Assembly (NCBI RefSeq): GCF_009901565.1
Contig: NZ_WXEW01000008.1
Coordinates: 248,001 to 312,000 of the forward strand
DNA length: 64,000 nt
From: Herbidospora solisilvae
GTDB taxonomy: Bacteria; Actinomycetota; Actinomycetes; Streptosporangiales; Streptosporangiaceae
Direction of reading: 5' to 3'
Position 1 is the stretch's first letter, and every line of letters begins with the position of its first letter. A program made the translations under genes and the position numbers. Of this stretch, positions 25,706-33,317 are shown piece after piece. The notes below the pieces were generated by a model. That model did no database searches. It saw only the letters and a program-made list of their open reading frames with translations, and was not told where the DNA came from.

Positions 25706-26095
25706 GTGATGCCGGAGCGCCGTTCGTTTCACAACCCTCCTGCGCGGGAGCGCGACGATGCGTCCTCTGTGTTGGAAAGCGCGCTGTACAACGCGACGCT
25801 GACGGGCGAAGCCGCTGACACCCTCGTGGGCCTGGCTCTCCATGATGAGGACCAGGCGTTCGTGGAAAGCTGGTGTATCAGGCTCGGCCGAGGGCTTACC
25901 CCCGGTAGTCCTCTGCTGGGTCTTGCGGCGCTCTGTGTCGGGCATCTGGCTCGACGTTTCGGTCAGGTGAGTGACGAAGCAGCCTTGCTCGTCGTCGACC
26001 TTGCCAACCGCTCCAAGGCCGACCCTGCCGACGTGGACGCCCGTGCTCAGGACGGTATGGATGACGTCGTCTTCTTCACGGGGCGGAACCTCTGA
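25706..26095 (+). CDS. Small HEAT-like hypothetical protein
   Basis: 129 aa; GTG at 25706 directly followed by ATG at 25709, either may be the start. ADTLVGLALHDEDQAFVESWCIRL, LLGLAALCVGHLARRFGQV and a terminal DAQDGMDDV-like segment form helical pairs of the kind seen in small HEAT-type immunity proteins of actinobacteria. No enzyme motif. It is the last gene before the AICE attL; 26096-26280 has no other gene. Confidence 0.5.
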   Translation: MMPERRSFHNPPARERDDASSVLESALYNATLTGEAADTLVGLALHDEDQAFVESWCIRLGRGLTPGSPLLGLAALCVGHLARRFGQVSDEAALLVVDLANRSKADPADVDARAQDGMDDVVFFTGRNL

Positions 26096-26280
26096 CCACG
26101 CCTTATCGTCGCGTCCCTGCGTGAGATCTTCACGAGTGCACGACATCGAACCTCATCCTGTCAGCTGGCAGAGTGTGTGCATCACTGTGGCCACGCTGGC
26201 CTGGACACAGACGCGGTAATTTGACCGCTCCGCAGGCAGCCTCGGCTTGCCACCTGTGAGGAGCTCCGGCGGGAGCCCCC

Positions 26281-26322
26281 GGCCCGCGAAGGTGGTCCAA
26301 AGGCCACCGAGCAGGGTTCGCC
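26281..26322. repeat. Partial tRNA-flank repeat next to attL
   Basis: GGCCCGCGAAGGTGGTCC followed by AAAGGCCACCGAGCAGGG and TTCGCCGA: only the last 42 bp of the R2/R3 repeat, with one change. The upstream 250 bp of the repeat are absent from this copy. Confidence 0.8.
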
Positions 26323-26366
26323 GAGAGCGGGTGACGGGAATCGAACCCGCGCTGTCAGCTTGGGAA
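26323..26366. repeat. attL of the AICE
   Basis: 44 bp identical to attR at 38028-38071; the identity stops abruptly on both sides. Corresponds to the 3' half of tRNA-Gly. Confidence 0.92.
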
Positions 26367-26468
26367 ACCTGTGCTGACCTCGCACCATTGACCTGCAACA
26401 ACAAAGGTCCAGCGTATGCGCGTGACACCGGACACGCTTGACCGTCAGCGACCGCGACTGACCGACCG

Positions 26469-26490
26469 TTCTGGCACGCATCTGGCACGC
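26469..26490. promoter_or_regulatory. Left arm-type integrase site
   Basis: TTCTGGCACGC and ATCTGGCACGC in tandem (11-bp period), about 100 bp inside attL. Compare the TAATGGCACG pair at the int end. Confidence 0.55.
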
Positions 26491-26634
26491 TCAATGCGGG
26501 AAGCTCCTGATCGGTTGGTGACCGAATGATCTCCACGAGCGTTGAGGACTGATGTCGAGAAGCGCCGAACCAGGCCATGACTCCAGGGGCGCCCAGCTTG
26601 CAGCCGAATAATCACGCGAGGGGCTGTCATTCCC

Positions 26635-27498
26635 TTACCACCAAGGTGGCTTGCGGCCGATCCAAGTCTCGCTCCCCCATGCAGCCATCGAGGGTGTGAC
26701 CATGGCGGGGAAGTAGTAATCAGCCTTGTCGAGGTCTTCGCCATCTGGCACGTACATGCATGCCACCCGCTCAATCGGCTCCATCACGCCGAGCTTGCTC
26801 GCCTCGACCTCTAAGGAGGGAACAACCGCACGAGGCATGACCGACAGTGAGATATTCCGCCCTACTCCTGGGTCTGAGACACTTCGAATGAGCCGAACGA
26901 GCGCTTGCGCGATGCCAAGGAATCCGTCCGGGTGGCGTTTGCGGTAGCTGCGGATGAAGTTTTTAGTCCGATCAATCTCATCGGTTGACGGTAGGATCCC
27001 AGCAATCTTCAGCAAAAGATCACGGTCATCGGGGAGTACATGCCTGTTGACCTCAAAGGCGGGGCGCGGCCTCCATGATCGGTAATGTGACCCCAACGCG
27101 TTTGAGATAGTTGCAATCGCGGGAACTCGGCGACGCTGAGCATCAGATCTTTCAAGCACCGGATACCCAGCGATCACGTAGGCATGACCGGTCCCAGAAC
27201 GGTCTAAACCCGCAGCCTGCCTGATTGCGTCAATCGCCCGCTGAGACTTTCCGGCCAAAGCCTTAAAGTACTCTGACGGATCAACCTTGCTTAGCTCCTC
27301 AACAACCCACTTGTCGGTATACATGCCGCCAAGTCGGGCGAATCCTGTGTAGCCCATAATCGCCTGACCGTTGAGTACAACAGCCTTGTTCTCAACGTCC
27401 TGATAGATATTAGATTGACCTGCCCGCTTGATGGTGATCATTCGATCCGAAGCGATCGCAGCATAATTATGACTGATATAGCCGACAATTAATGTCAT
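26635..27498 (-). CDS. Ntn-hydrolase-like protein (AICE cargo)
   Basis: 287 aa from the ATG at 27498, which gives MTLIVGYISHNYAAIASDRMIT. This N-terminus (MTxIVG...ASDR) followed by NKAVVLNGQAIMGYTGFARLGG is like the proteasome-beta/HslV-type Ntn-hydrolase fold, where residue 2 (Thr) would become the nucleophile after Met removal. The C-terminal 150 residues are unlike proteasome subunits. Visibly lower GC and different codon use from the element core indicate a separate origin. It may be a peptidase or amidase; fold assignment is by pattern only. It shares a direction with the membrane zinc-domain gene upstream. Confidence 0.55.
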   Translation of the reverse strand: MTLIVGYISHNYAAIASDRMITIKRAGQSNIYQDVENKAVVLNGQAIMGYTGFARLGGMYTDKWVVEELSKVDPSEYFKALAGKSQRAIDAIRQAAGLDRSGTGHAYVIAGYPVLERSDAQRRRVPAIATISNALGSHYRSWRPRPAFEVNRHVLPDDRDLLLKIAGILPSTDEIDRTKNFIRSYRKRHPDGFLGIAQALVRLIRSVSDPGVGRNISLSVMPRAVVPSLEVEASKLGVMEPIERVACMYVPDGEDLDKADYYFPAMVTPSMAAWGSETWIGRKPPWW

Positions 27499-27622
27499 GC
27501 AAGCCCAATTCTTCCAGGGGTGGTTTATCGCCGCACTATCAGACCTATTCAGTCGAGACGAAAAAGCAATTATCATCGAGGTGGAGGACCAACCCGAAGC
27601 TCATAAAGGTTGCAGACCTCTA

Positions 27623-28111
27623 TCAGGAATTGGCGCGCAAGTATGCCCGTGCGGCTTCAATTGTCGCAACGCCATCGCCGTCGCAGGTTTGGCAGTAGCG
27701 AGTTTCGGATAGCCAGCCACCTCCACCCGATCCATCACACTCGGGGCAGCTTTTCTTTCCTGGAGAAACCTGCCAGGGGTCATCGTCGTTTGAGCTTTTC
27801 GGCAAGGACAAGAGCATCACTCGCCTGTTCGCCTTATCCAGCTCGGCTTTCAGTTCGGCAAGCTGTCTGAAGTGCATCATCTTGCGCTTGTCTGAGGAGA
27901 TATAGACGAGCAGACTGACCAAAAATATGATAAGCGTGAGGACCAGTGCTGGGGCCTCAAGTCTCGCCCCATTTCCTGTATAGCCGGCGATGCTGGTCAT
28001 AAACCAGTGAAGCGCATCGGCGACCAGAATAGATACCGTGAAAACCATAATGCCGCCGAGAAAAACAACCTTTATTAATTCCCACAGCTTTGCCGATAAG
28101 CTCTCAGGCAT
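27623..28111 (-). CDS. Membrane protein with DnaJ-type zinc centre (AICE cargo)
   Basis: 162 aa. Two membrane helices (about residues 13-37, VVFLGGIMVFTVSILVADALH, and 52-70, ALVLTLIIFLVSLLVYIS), then a short coiled coil (FRQLAELKAELDKANRR). The C-terminal part has CPECDGSG and CQTCDGDG, the paired CxxCxGxG motifs of the DnaJ zinc domain. J domain and substrate domains are absent. It may recruit or hold unfolded clients at the membrane, or merely bind zinc. Low GC like the adjacent Ntn-hydrolase-like gene, with which it probably forms an imported pair. Confidence 0.6.
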   Translation of the reverse strand: MPESLSAKLWELIKVVFLGGIMVFTVSILVADALHWFMTSIAGYTGNGARLEAPALVLTLIIFLVSLLVYISSDKRKMMHFRQLAELKAELDKANRRVMLLSLPKSSNDDDPWQVSPGKKSCPECDGSGGGGWLSETRYCQTCDGDGVATIEAARAYLRANS

Positions 28112-28731
28112 GACGCTACCCCACTATGCGATGTGGGAATTGATGCTAATGTAGCCAGGGAAGCCTACAGGTGCACGTTGATCACGATTGCATATATTTT
28201 TTGGAAGTCGTCGCACCCTGAGTCTGGATGGCCCCGATCTAGGTCAGCGGATGGGCGAAACAAGCGATCGTCTCCGATGGGAAATCAGGCTTCCATGCGC
28301 TTTTCGGTCCATGCAGGTATATGCAAACTGGACAACCATAAGAGCTCCGGTGGCACAACTCCCCTGCTCCCGATAGCTGCCACTCCGGGACTGTCGGGCA
28401 GGTTCTGTCAAGGACGGCTTCGCGTGTACTTTTGCCGGTGACCTTCCGCCTGTGCTGGTTGTCCTGCCTGCACAGCCGTGCTTGACAGGTTCTGCCTGCC
28501 CCGGATAATCGGGCAGCGGGTGCAGGGGTTACGGCGGGAAGGCGGCGGGCCGACTATGGCGCGTTCGTTCGGCAACGGCGACTGGGCGGGTCGGAGTGCG
28601 GCCCGGGGCGCTGCCGGCCGGGACCGGCCCCCAGGCCGCATGCCCGGACGGCAGGCGGCAGAGGGCCGGGTACGGCGGCGCGGCGCGCCGCCGTCTTGAT
28701 ACCTAACGGTGCTATTCGGCAAGTCGGACGC
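28112..28731. other. 620-bp region without a confident gene; change in base composition
   Basis: The first 320 bp are of moderate GC like the cargo genes. From about 28530 the sequence becomes very GC-rich. Open frames here (for example 28478-28699) are Arg/Gly/Pro-rich in the way random high-GC sequence is. The only clear structure is the inverted repeat at 28396-28501. It looks like the junction between imported cargo and element backbone. Confidence 0.5.
28396..28501. repeat. Imperfect inverted repeat with an internal direct motif
   Basis: Left arm GGGCAGGTTCTGTCAAGGAC then GGCT (28396-28419). The right arm (28474-28501) reads in reverse complement GGGCAGGCAGAACCTGTCAA then GCACGGCT. The arms match apart from a 4-base indel and a few changes, separated by 54 bp. 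The right arm is followed by a second short hairpin (CTGCCC...GGGCAG). It could be the ends of a lost insertion, a regulatory site or part of an origin. Confidence 0.5.
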
Positions 28732-29529
28732 TTAACTCTGCTGCGCCTGCTCGATCAGTCCCATTAGGTCAGCCACAAGCTTTGGCCCTGCGGCGATGGT
28801 CACGCTTGAAGCCATCGTGTGAGGGCTGCCATCAATGTCCATGACTGCCGCCCCTGCTTCGCGAGCGATTGCCACGCCAGCGGCGGTATCCCATGGCTTG
28901 TTGGAGAGCATGATGCAGGCGTCCGTCTTACCGGCGGCAACCCACGCCAGATCGACAGCGGCAGACCCGTACATCCGTACTCTCTGCACTTTCGTGGCGA
29001 GTTGGTAGTTGAGCGGAATCCGGAGCCGGTTCTTCTCCTCGGCGTCCGCTCCAACGGCGTAGTCCCCAATGGCCACGATCGCGGCGTCAAGGGCGTCCGT
29101 TCTGCTGGCGTGAATGGCTTCGCCATTGCAGGAGGCTCCAGCACCTTCGGCCGCCGCATAGGTCAGGCCGAGAAAGGGGAGGTCAATGACGCCGAGCACA
29201 GACCGATGTCCCTCGGCGAGTCCGAGCGAGATCCCACACAGCGGGATCCCATGCATGAAGTTGGCGGTCCCGTCGATGGGGTCGAGCACCCATGTGAGCC
29301 CCTCGCGGGTACCTGTGAGTCCCTCCTCCTCGCCGAGAAATCCCACTTCAGGGGTCTCTCGGGCAAGGAACTCGCGGAGTGCCTGTTCAATGGCGTAGTC
29401 CGCCTCGGTGACCATGTCGCGGTCACCCTTAGACGTGACGACTCCGGGTTGTGCGGTGGTGAAGATCTGTCGTGCGATGGTGACGGCCTGCTCTGCTAGC
29501 GGCAGTAGCTCGCGGGCGTCGATGGTCAT
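28732..29529 (-). CDS. Inositol-monophosphatase-family phosphatase
   Basis: 265 aa from the ATG at 29529, which overlaps the upstream TGA (ATGA). Metal and catalytic motifs are complete: DRDMVTEADYAIE, GEEEG, WVLDPIDGTANFMHG (the DPIDGT signature) and KPWDTAAGVAIAREAGAAV. Likely hydrolyses a phosphorylated sugar, inositol or nucleotide (PAP) using Mg2+. It is translationally coupled to the HTH/DUF5919-type gene, so the two act together in the element. Typical length for the family. Confidence 0.85.
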   Translation of the reverse strand: MTIDARELLPLAEQAVTIARQIFTTAQPGVVTSKGDRDMVTEADYAIEQALREFLARETPEVGFLGEEEGLTGTREGLTWVLDPIDGTANFMHGIPLCGISLGLAEGHRSVLGVIDLPFLGLTYAAAEGAGASCNGEAIHASRTDALDAAIVAIGDYAVGADAEEKNRLRIPLNYQLATKVQRVRMYGSAAVDLAWVAAGKTDACIMLSNKPWDTAAGVAIAREAGAAVMDIDGSPHTMASSVTIAAGPKLVADLMGLIEQAQQS

Positions 29530-30368
29530 ACAGGTTTGCTCCGCTCCCACAATGAACTGAAGACCTGGACGAAGACGGGATACAACCCGCCTTCGGTGGC
29601 GTCGTTGGTCATGACGAGCGTGGGCGAGTCAACACCCCGGGAAGCCGGCAGGTACGGCTGCACGACGCACGTCTTCCCGTCAACGATCAGGATGTTGAAC
29701 CGGATCGTCTCGTCATAGACGCGGATCTCAAGCCGTTCGGCGGTGGCGTCGCCGAGTCGGGCCTTGAGCCTCGTAAGGATGCTGATGTTCAGGGCCGTAA
29801 GCACCTGCAGCGTCGCGTCGGTGTATTGCTCTTCGGCCTCGCGGGCCTTGATGGCGGCTCCCTTGGGGTCAAGGAACAGGCACCGAATCCGAGTGCCCTC
29901 GTCGAGTAATCGCTTGAGCTGGTGGTCGGGATAGCTCTGGCAGATCACGTTCAGCGAAAGGCCGGCGGCGTCGATCGACTGCGCGTTGTCGAACAGAGCC
30001 GACGGCGGATGCGCGGCGGTGAAGGCAGACCGGCTGCTGTAGACGGCGGTCAGATCTGCCATAGCCCCCGCCGCAGCAACAACAGGCGGGACAACGACCT
30101 CGGGACGCGGCACGGCCTCGGCGGAGAACAATTCGGCAGCCGTCGTGCCGGGGAACATCGCCTCCAGGACACGGCAGTGATCGGCGTAGGGAAGGCCCTT
30201 GAGTTCCCCGGTCAGCCACCGATTGAGCTGCGCTCGGCTCGGCCACTTGCCCATGAGGCAGGGGTCCACCTGCCTGGCCGCCTTGTCGTACTCCCGGCAG
30301 AAGGTCGTGTAGCTCTGCCAGTGCCGCTGTCGTAAGAGGGTCCGCAACATGATCGCTTGCTCGGTCAT
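29526..30368 (-). CDS. HTH protein with DUF5919-like C-terminal domain
   Basis: 280 aa. The N-terminal 75 residues form a helix-turn-helix-like region (FCREYDKAARQVDP...WPSRAQLNRWLTGELKGLPYADHCRVLEAMFPG). The C-terminal 170 residues (LTAVYSSRSAFTAAHPPSALFDNA, LDEGTRIRCLFLDPKG, CVVQPYLPASRGVDSPTLV) match DUF5919, a phospholipase-D-like fold without evident catalysis. Such proteins are common in Streptomyces and on AICEs. Likely a regulator or sensor coupled with the phosphatase downstream. The Met at residue 7 is an alternative start. Confidence 0.7.
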   Translation of the reverse strand: MTEQAIMLRTLLRQRHWQSYTTFCREYDKAARQVDPCLMGKWPSRAQLNRWLTGELKGLPYADHCRVLEAMFPGTTAAELFSAEAVPRPEVVVPPVVAAAGAMADLTAVYSSRSAFTAAHPPSALFDNAQSIDAAGLSLNVICQSYPDHQLKRLLDEGTRIRCLFLDPKGAAIKAREAEEQYTDATLQVLTALNISILTRLKARLGDATAERLEIRVYDETIRFNILIVDGKTCVVQPYLPASRGVDSPTLVMTNDATEGGLYPVFVQVFSSLWERSKPV

Positions 30369-30673
30369 GGTTCACGCCCCGGAGGTTGGAAGCCTGCCAT
30401 CGCCCAGGTTAACCAGGGTGGCGAGGTAAGAGGCAGCGAAGAAGAGACACAACGAGACGGAATGCGTTGAAACGAGAATTCCGCGCGGTCGAGACGTGAC
30501 ATGACCTGGCGGAATCGTCGAGTCATGGTCGAACGGTGTGAAATGTGTTCCGGTCGCGGGTGGAAGTACGTGAGTCCGCGACGAGTCGTCGCCGCAACCG
30601 GGTCCGACACGTCGACCCCGGCACGTGTGAAGGCCGAGTGCCTCGGCTGCGTGGGCACCGGAGGCGCGCAGTC
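30369..30673. other. Divergent promoter region inside the AICE
   Basis: About 305 bp between the minus-strand HTH/DUF5919 gene and the plus-strand 112-aa gene. No supportable gene. It must hold promoters in both directions, but I see no clear repeat or operator. Confidence 0.4.
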
Positions 30674-31012
30674 ATGAGGACCGACCGCATCGAAGACGTG
30701 ATCCTCGGCGTCGCCGTTCCTCTGCGGGCGGTGTCCGACGCCCACCAGGCCATCACGCTCCTCCGGCTCGAACTGCGCACCGTCCATGACCTCATGGGTG
30801 ATTGCCACGTCGGTGATGGGGTGGCCCTGCTGTCGGTCTGTTACGGCCTGGTCGTGTGGACGAACGGAGACTGGTTTCGCTGGCAGTCCGGCCGGACGTC
30901 GAACTTGGGCCGGCCGGTCTACGCTTTCAGCCCGGCCGCCGACTACGTCACCGCCGCCCGAAGAGTCGCCCTCAGATACGGGCAGCTCCGGCAGGACCCT
31001 CAACCGACATGA
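30674..31012 (+). CDS. AICE hypothetical protein (112 aa)
   Basis: 112 aa from the ATG at 30674; earlier in-frame starts lie in the promoter region. ALLSVCYGLVVWTNGDWFRWQSG and YVTAARRVALRYGQL are its recognisable blocks; similar small proteins occur upstream of the regulator in other actinobacterial integrative elements, without known function. The stop overlaps the next start (ATGA). A decayed copy of this gene lies at 22536-22690 in an older module. Confidence 0.6.
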   Translation: MRTDRIEDVILGVAVPLRAVSDAHQAITLLRLELRTVHDLMGDCHVGDGVALLSVCYGLVVWTNGDWFRWQSGRTSNLGRPVYAFSPAADYVTAARRVALRYGQLRQDPQPT

Positions 31013-31293
31013 CCGTGCCGCCCGACTGCCACGGCACCCACCCATTGGTTCGGCAAGAGAACGCACGGCCGATCGACTGGCATCCACCGCAGCCAGGAGG
31101 CCGCGTGCTCGTTAAGGACTGGACCTGTGGGTGTAGCGGTCTGTACTTCGAGCTCTGCCAATCAGGCGGTGCCGTCTACATCCGGAAGACCGTCCCAGAA
31201 GGCGACGGAACGCAGACCTTCGAGACTGCCAGATGGCCCACTGGGCAGGCCCTCGTGGCGTGGGAGCAATTGCTCAACGGCCAGCTCTGGTAG
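31009..31293 (+). CDS. AICE hypothetical protein (94 aa)
   Basis: 94 aa, start coupled to the upstream stop (ATGA). WTCGCSGLYFELCQSGGAVYIRKT suggests a small beta-rich domain with three cysteines. No family recognised. It is followed immediately by a strong hairpin terminator, so 30674-31293 is a two-gene unit. Confidence 0.6.
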   Translation: MTVPPDCHGTHPLVRQENARPIDWHPPQPGGRVLVKDWTCGCSGLYFELCQSGGAVYIRKTVPEGDGTQTFETARWPTGQALVAWEQLLNGQLW

Positions 31294-31294
31294 C

Positions 31295-31351
31295 GAGCGC
31301 GGCGGGCCTGGCCCTCCAGCGCAGTGGAGCCGCCCACTGCCCGCCGCGCTC
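31295..31351 (+). terminator. Strong hairpin terminator
   Basis: GAGCGCGGCGGGC (31295-31307) and its perfect complement GCCCGCCGCGCTC (31339-31351), starting two bases after the stop codon of the 94-aa gene. Confidence 0.75.
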
Positions 31352-31401
31352 CGTCATTTCCCGTGCGGGAGACAGATCCGATCGGCGTGTCTAGACTTCA
31401 C

Positions 31402-31416
31402 GACAAGTCGAGTTGT
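31402..31416. promoter_or_regulatory. GntR operator upstream of its own gene
   Basis: GACAAGTCGAGTTGT, the exact reverse complement of 32186-32200 downstream of the gene. Located 12 bp before the gntR start. Confidence 0.7.
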
Positions 31417-31428
31417 GGGGAAGTCGTC

Positions 31429-32160
31429 ATGGCATCTGATGAGTTTGCTCCACCGAAGTACGCCCAGATCGTGCAGGCGATCCGCCGCAAGATCGCCGAT
31501 GGCACCTACCCCCCGGGGTCACTCCTCCCGTCAGAGACACAGCTCGTCCGCGAGTTCGGCGTCAGCCGGCCAACCGTCGTCCGGGCGCTGCAAGTCCTCC
31601 AACTCCGGGGCACCATCGACCGCGAGCACGGCAAGGGCTCCTTCGTGAAAGCGGCTTCACCGGTCTCAGGTGAGGACAACTCACGCCCCGGCCGCGCCGT
31701 GCTGGATCGGGCGGAGGCCGATGAACACCTGACGCTCATCGCGGTCGGCCCGCACTCCGCCCCGGCCCATGTCGCCAAGCTCCTCGGCGTCGCAGATAAG
31801 GCAACCGTCATGATGCGCCGCATCGTCATCAGCGACGACCAGCGCGCGGCCGAACTCGTGACGCTCTGGTGCCCGGTCGAGCTGGCGGACGGTACGGACC
31901 TCGGCCGCGACGAACCGTTGAGCGTCGGCATTCGGCAACACCTGCGCGCCACCAAGAACCTCAAGCTCGAACACGTCGCAGAACGTCTCAGCGCTCGGAA
32001 TCCCTCCGCCGACGAGGCGAAGATCCTCGGCATCCGCAAGACGGCTCCCGTCCTGGGCGTAGTCGCCAGCGTGTTCAACGGCGGCGGCCGGCCGGTCCTC
32101 ATCGTCGACATCGTGCTTCCCGGCGATCTGCACGACCTGGAAGACGCCTACTCCCTCTAG
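31429..32160 (+). CDS. GntR/HutC-family transcriptional regulator (KorSA-like role)
   Basis: 243 aa from the ATG at 31429. GntR winged HTH: YAQIVQAIRRKIADGTYPPGSLLPSE and VSRPTVVRALQVLQLRGTI followed by HGKGSFV. The C-terminal UTRA-type ligand domain contains MMRRIVISDDQRAAEL and GVVASVFNGGGRPVLIVDIV. Identical operator sequences lie before and after the gene, so it should repress itself and the downstream transfer/replication operon, the role KorSA plays in pSAM2. A small hairpin (ATGCC/GGCAT) follows the stop. Confidence 0.85.
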   Translation: MASDEFAPPKYAQIVQAIRRKIADGTYPPGSLLPSETQLVREFGVSRPTVVRALQVLQLRGTIDREHGKGSFVKAASPVSGEDNSRPGRAVLDRAEADEHLTLIAVGPHSAPAHVAKLLGVADKATVMMRRIVISDDQRAAELVTLWCPVELADGTDLGRDEPLSVGIRQHLRATKNLKLEHVAERLSARNPSADEAKILGIRKTAPVLGVVASVFNGGGRPVLIVDIVLPGDLHDLEDAYSL

Positions 32161-32184
32161 GTATGCCCTGAAGGCATGAGTCCT

Positions 32185-32250
32185 GACAACTCGACTTGTC
32201 AAGCTGACGAACCCGGATCTACGGTTCAAGCAACTCGACAATACGAGTTG
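32185..32250. promoter_or_regulatory. Two GntR operators before the transfer/replication operon
   Basis: GACAACTCGACTTGTC (32185-32200) repeats the site upstream of gntR. CAACTCGACAATACGAGTTG (32231-32250) is a palindrome with 7-bp arms CAACTCG/CGAGTTG. Both lie in the 113-bp gap before the first gene of the long operon, at promoter position. Confidence 0.75.
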
Positions 32251-32273
32251 TCAACAACACAACAGGAGCACAC

Positions 32274-32687
32274 ATGGCACTGCAAGGACCCATCCCCATC
32301 CACTTCGGACAGTTGTTCCCCCACGGCTGCTACGCCGTGGGAGAGGTCGAAAAGGTCCGCGACTTCGACGCCTCCACCCCTGACCGCTTCGTCCAGTCCC
32401 GCGACAAGCAGACCGGTGAACCGGTCTGGCAGCTCGCCGTCATGGACCCCGACCCCGCCGCCAAGGCCGCGCAGAAGACCGTGGTCGTCAAGCTCGTCGG
32501 CCAGGTCGAGCCGGTCGTCCCGCCGCCCACGGGCGGCCTGCCGTTCACGCCGGTCGAGTTCGAGGCCCTGTGCGTGACCCCTTACGTCAACAAGGACGGC
32601 CGCCTCGCCTACTCGATCAAGGCCCGCGCCGTCCGTCCGATCCGTCTCCACGCTAAGCCCGTCACCGAGCCGAAGGAAGCCGCCTGA
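32274..32687 (+). CDS. AICE hypothetical protein (137 aa), first gene of the operon
   Basis: 137 aa, with CAACAGGAGC as ribosome-binding site. FVQSRDKQTGEPVWQLAVMDPDPAAKAAQKTVVVKLVG looks like a small beta-barrel; similar proteins open the transfer operon of many AICEs, with no proven function. The position resembles that of regulatory or ssDNA-binding small proteins. It overlaps the next gene by one base (TGATG). Confidence 0.65.
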   Translation: MALQGPIPIHFGQLFPHGCYAVGEVEKVRDFDASTPDRFVQSRDKQTGEPVWQLAVMDPDPAAKAAQKTVVVKLVGQVEPVVPPPTGGLPFTPVEFEALCVTPYVNKDGRLAYSIKARAVRPIRLHAKPVTEPKEAA

Positions 32688-32953
32688 TGTCCCGTCGCAG
32701 GAACCGCCCCTCCAGCGTGATCAGCCTGAACACCGGTTCGGGTGCTCGCGCCGCCCATCACAAGTACCCGGCCCGAACGCCCATCCTCATCCTCGACTTC
32801 GGCGCGACGTCCCTCCTCCTGGCCACCTCCGCGAGCGACCTGGTCACGCCGGAAGACGTCGAGTTCGCCTGCCAGTTGGCCCGCGAGGCGCGGCTCTTCG
32901 CCGAGTCGGTCACGCGCAAGTACCACCAGGCCGGCGGGGAGATGGCGGCGTGA
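32687..32953 (+). CDS. AICE small hypothetical protein (88 aa)
   Basis: 88 aa, basic N-terminus (SRRRNRPSS), then a hydrophobic strand ILILDFGATSLLLATS and an amphipathic helix. Coupled to both neighbours (TGATG before, GTGA after). Function unknown; the conserved position between the first operon gene and the translocase is typical for these elements. Confidence 0.6.
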   Translation: MSRRRNRPSSVISLNTGSGARAAHHKYPARTPILILDFGATSLLLATSASDLVTPEDVEFACQLAREARLFAESVTRKYHQAGGEMAA

Positions 32954-33228
32954 ACCACAAGCCGTACACCTACCTCACGGTCTCGCTGACCGGTCAGGAG
33001 GTCGGCCACCTCGGCATCTCGTTCCACACCGCCGACGTGCGGGTGAGTGCCTTCGTGGTCAAGGGGGAGCGCCCGTGCCTCAACATCTCCAGCTCGCAGG
33101 CCTCGGTCTCCATCGGCACCACCGGAGCGGGACCCGTCACCGGACAGGACCTCTCCCTCGCCCGCACCCTCCACGCCGCCGCCGTCCGCTACCTCGCGGA
33201 CTGCGAGCGCCTCCACAACGCCGCTTGA
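32950..33228 (+). CDS. AICE small hypothetical protein (92 aa)
   Basis: 92 aa from a GTG at 32950 overlapping the previous stop. YLTVSLTGQEVGHLGISFHTADVRVSAFVVKG suggests a beta-sheet domain. No known family. It is followed by a perfect hairpin, so part of the transcription may end here before the translocase gene. Confidence 0.6.
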   Translation: MNHKPYTYLTVSLTGQEVGHLGISFHTADVRVSAFVVKGERPCLNISSSQASVSIGTTGAGPVTGQDLSLARTLHAAAVRYLADCERLHNAA

Positions 33229-33236
33229 ACGCAGGC

Positions 33237-33270
33237 GGGGCCGCCGGAAGCGGGAACTTCCGGCGGCCCC
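33237..33270 (+). terminator. Perfect hairpin inside the operon
   Basis: GGGGCCGCCGGAA (33237-33249) pairs with TTCCGGCGGCCCC (33258-33270), loop of 8 nt. It lies between the small-gene group and the translocase and may act as an attenuating terminator or an mRNA stabiliser. Confidence 0.7.
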
Positions 33271-33317
33271 TGAATCTCCCGCCACACGCGAAATGTTTCG
33301 AGAGGACCCGAAGTCTA

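Noticed and set aside
22618-26481. Minus-strand frames containing KLTARVRFPSPAL (near 23040, 24960 and 26370)
   Set aside because: This peptide is simply the tRNA 3' half read as protein. The frames are translations of att copies and flank repeats, not genes.
28478-28699. 73-aa plus-strand frame in the AICE gap
   Set aside because: Arg/Gly/Pro-rich, no ribosome-binding site, no domain; it looks like random high-GC sequence.
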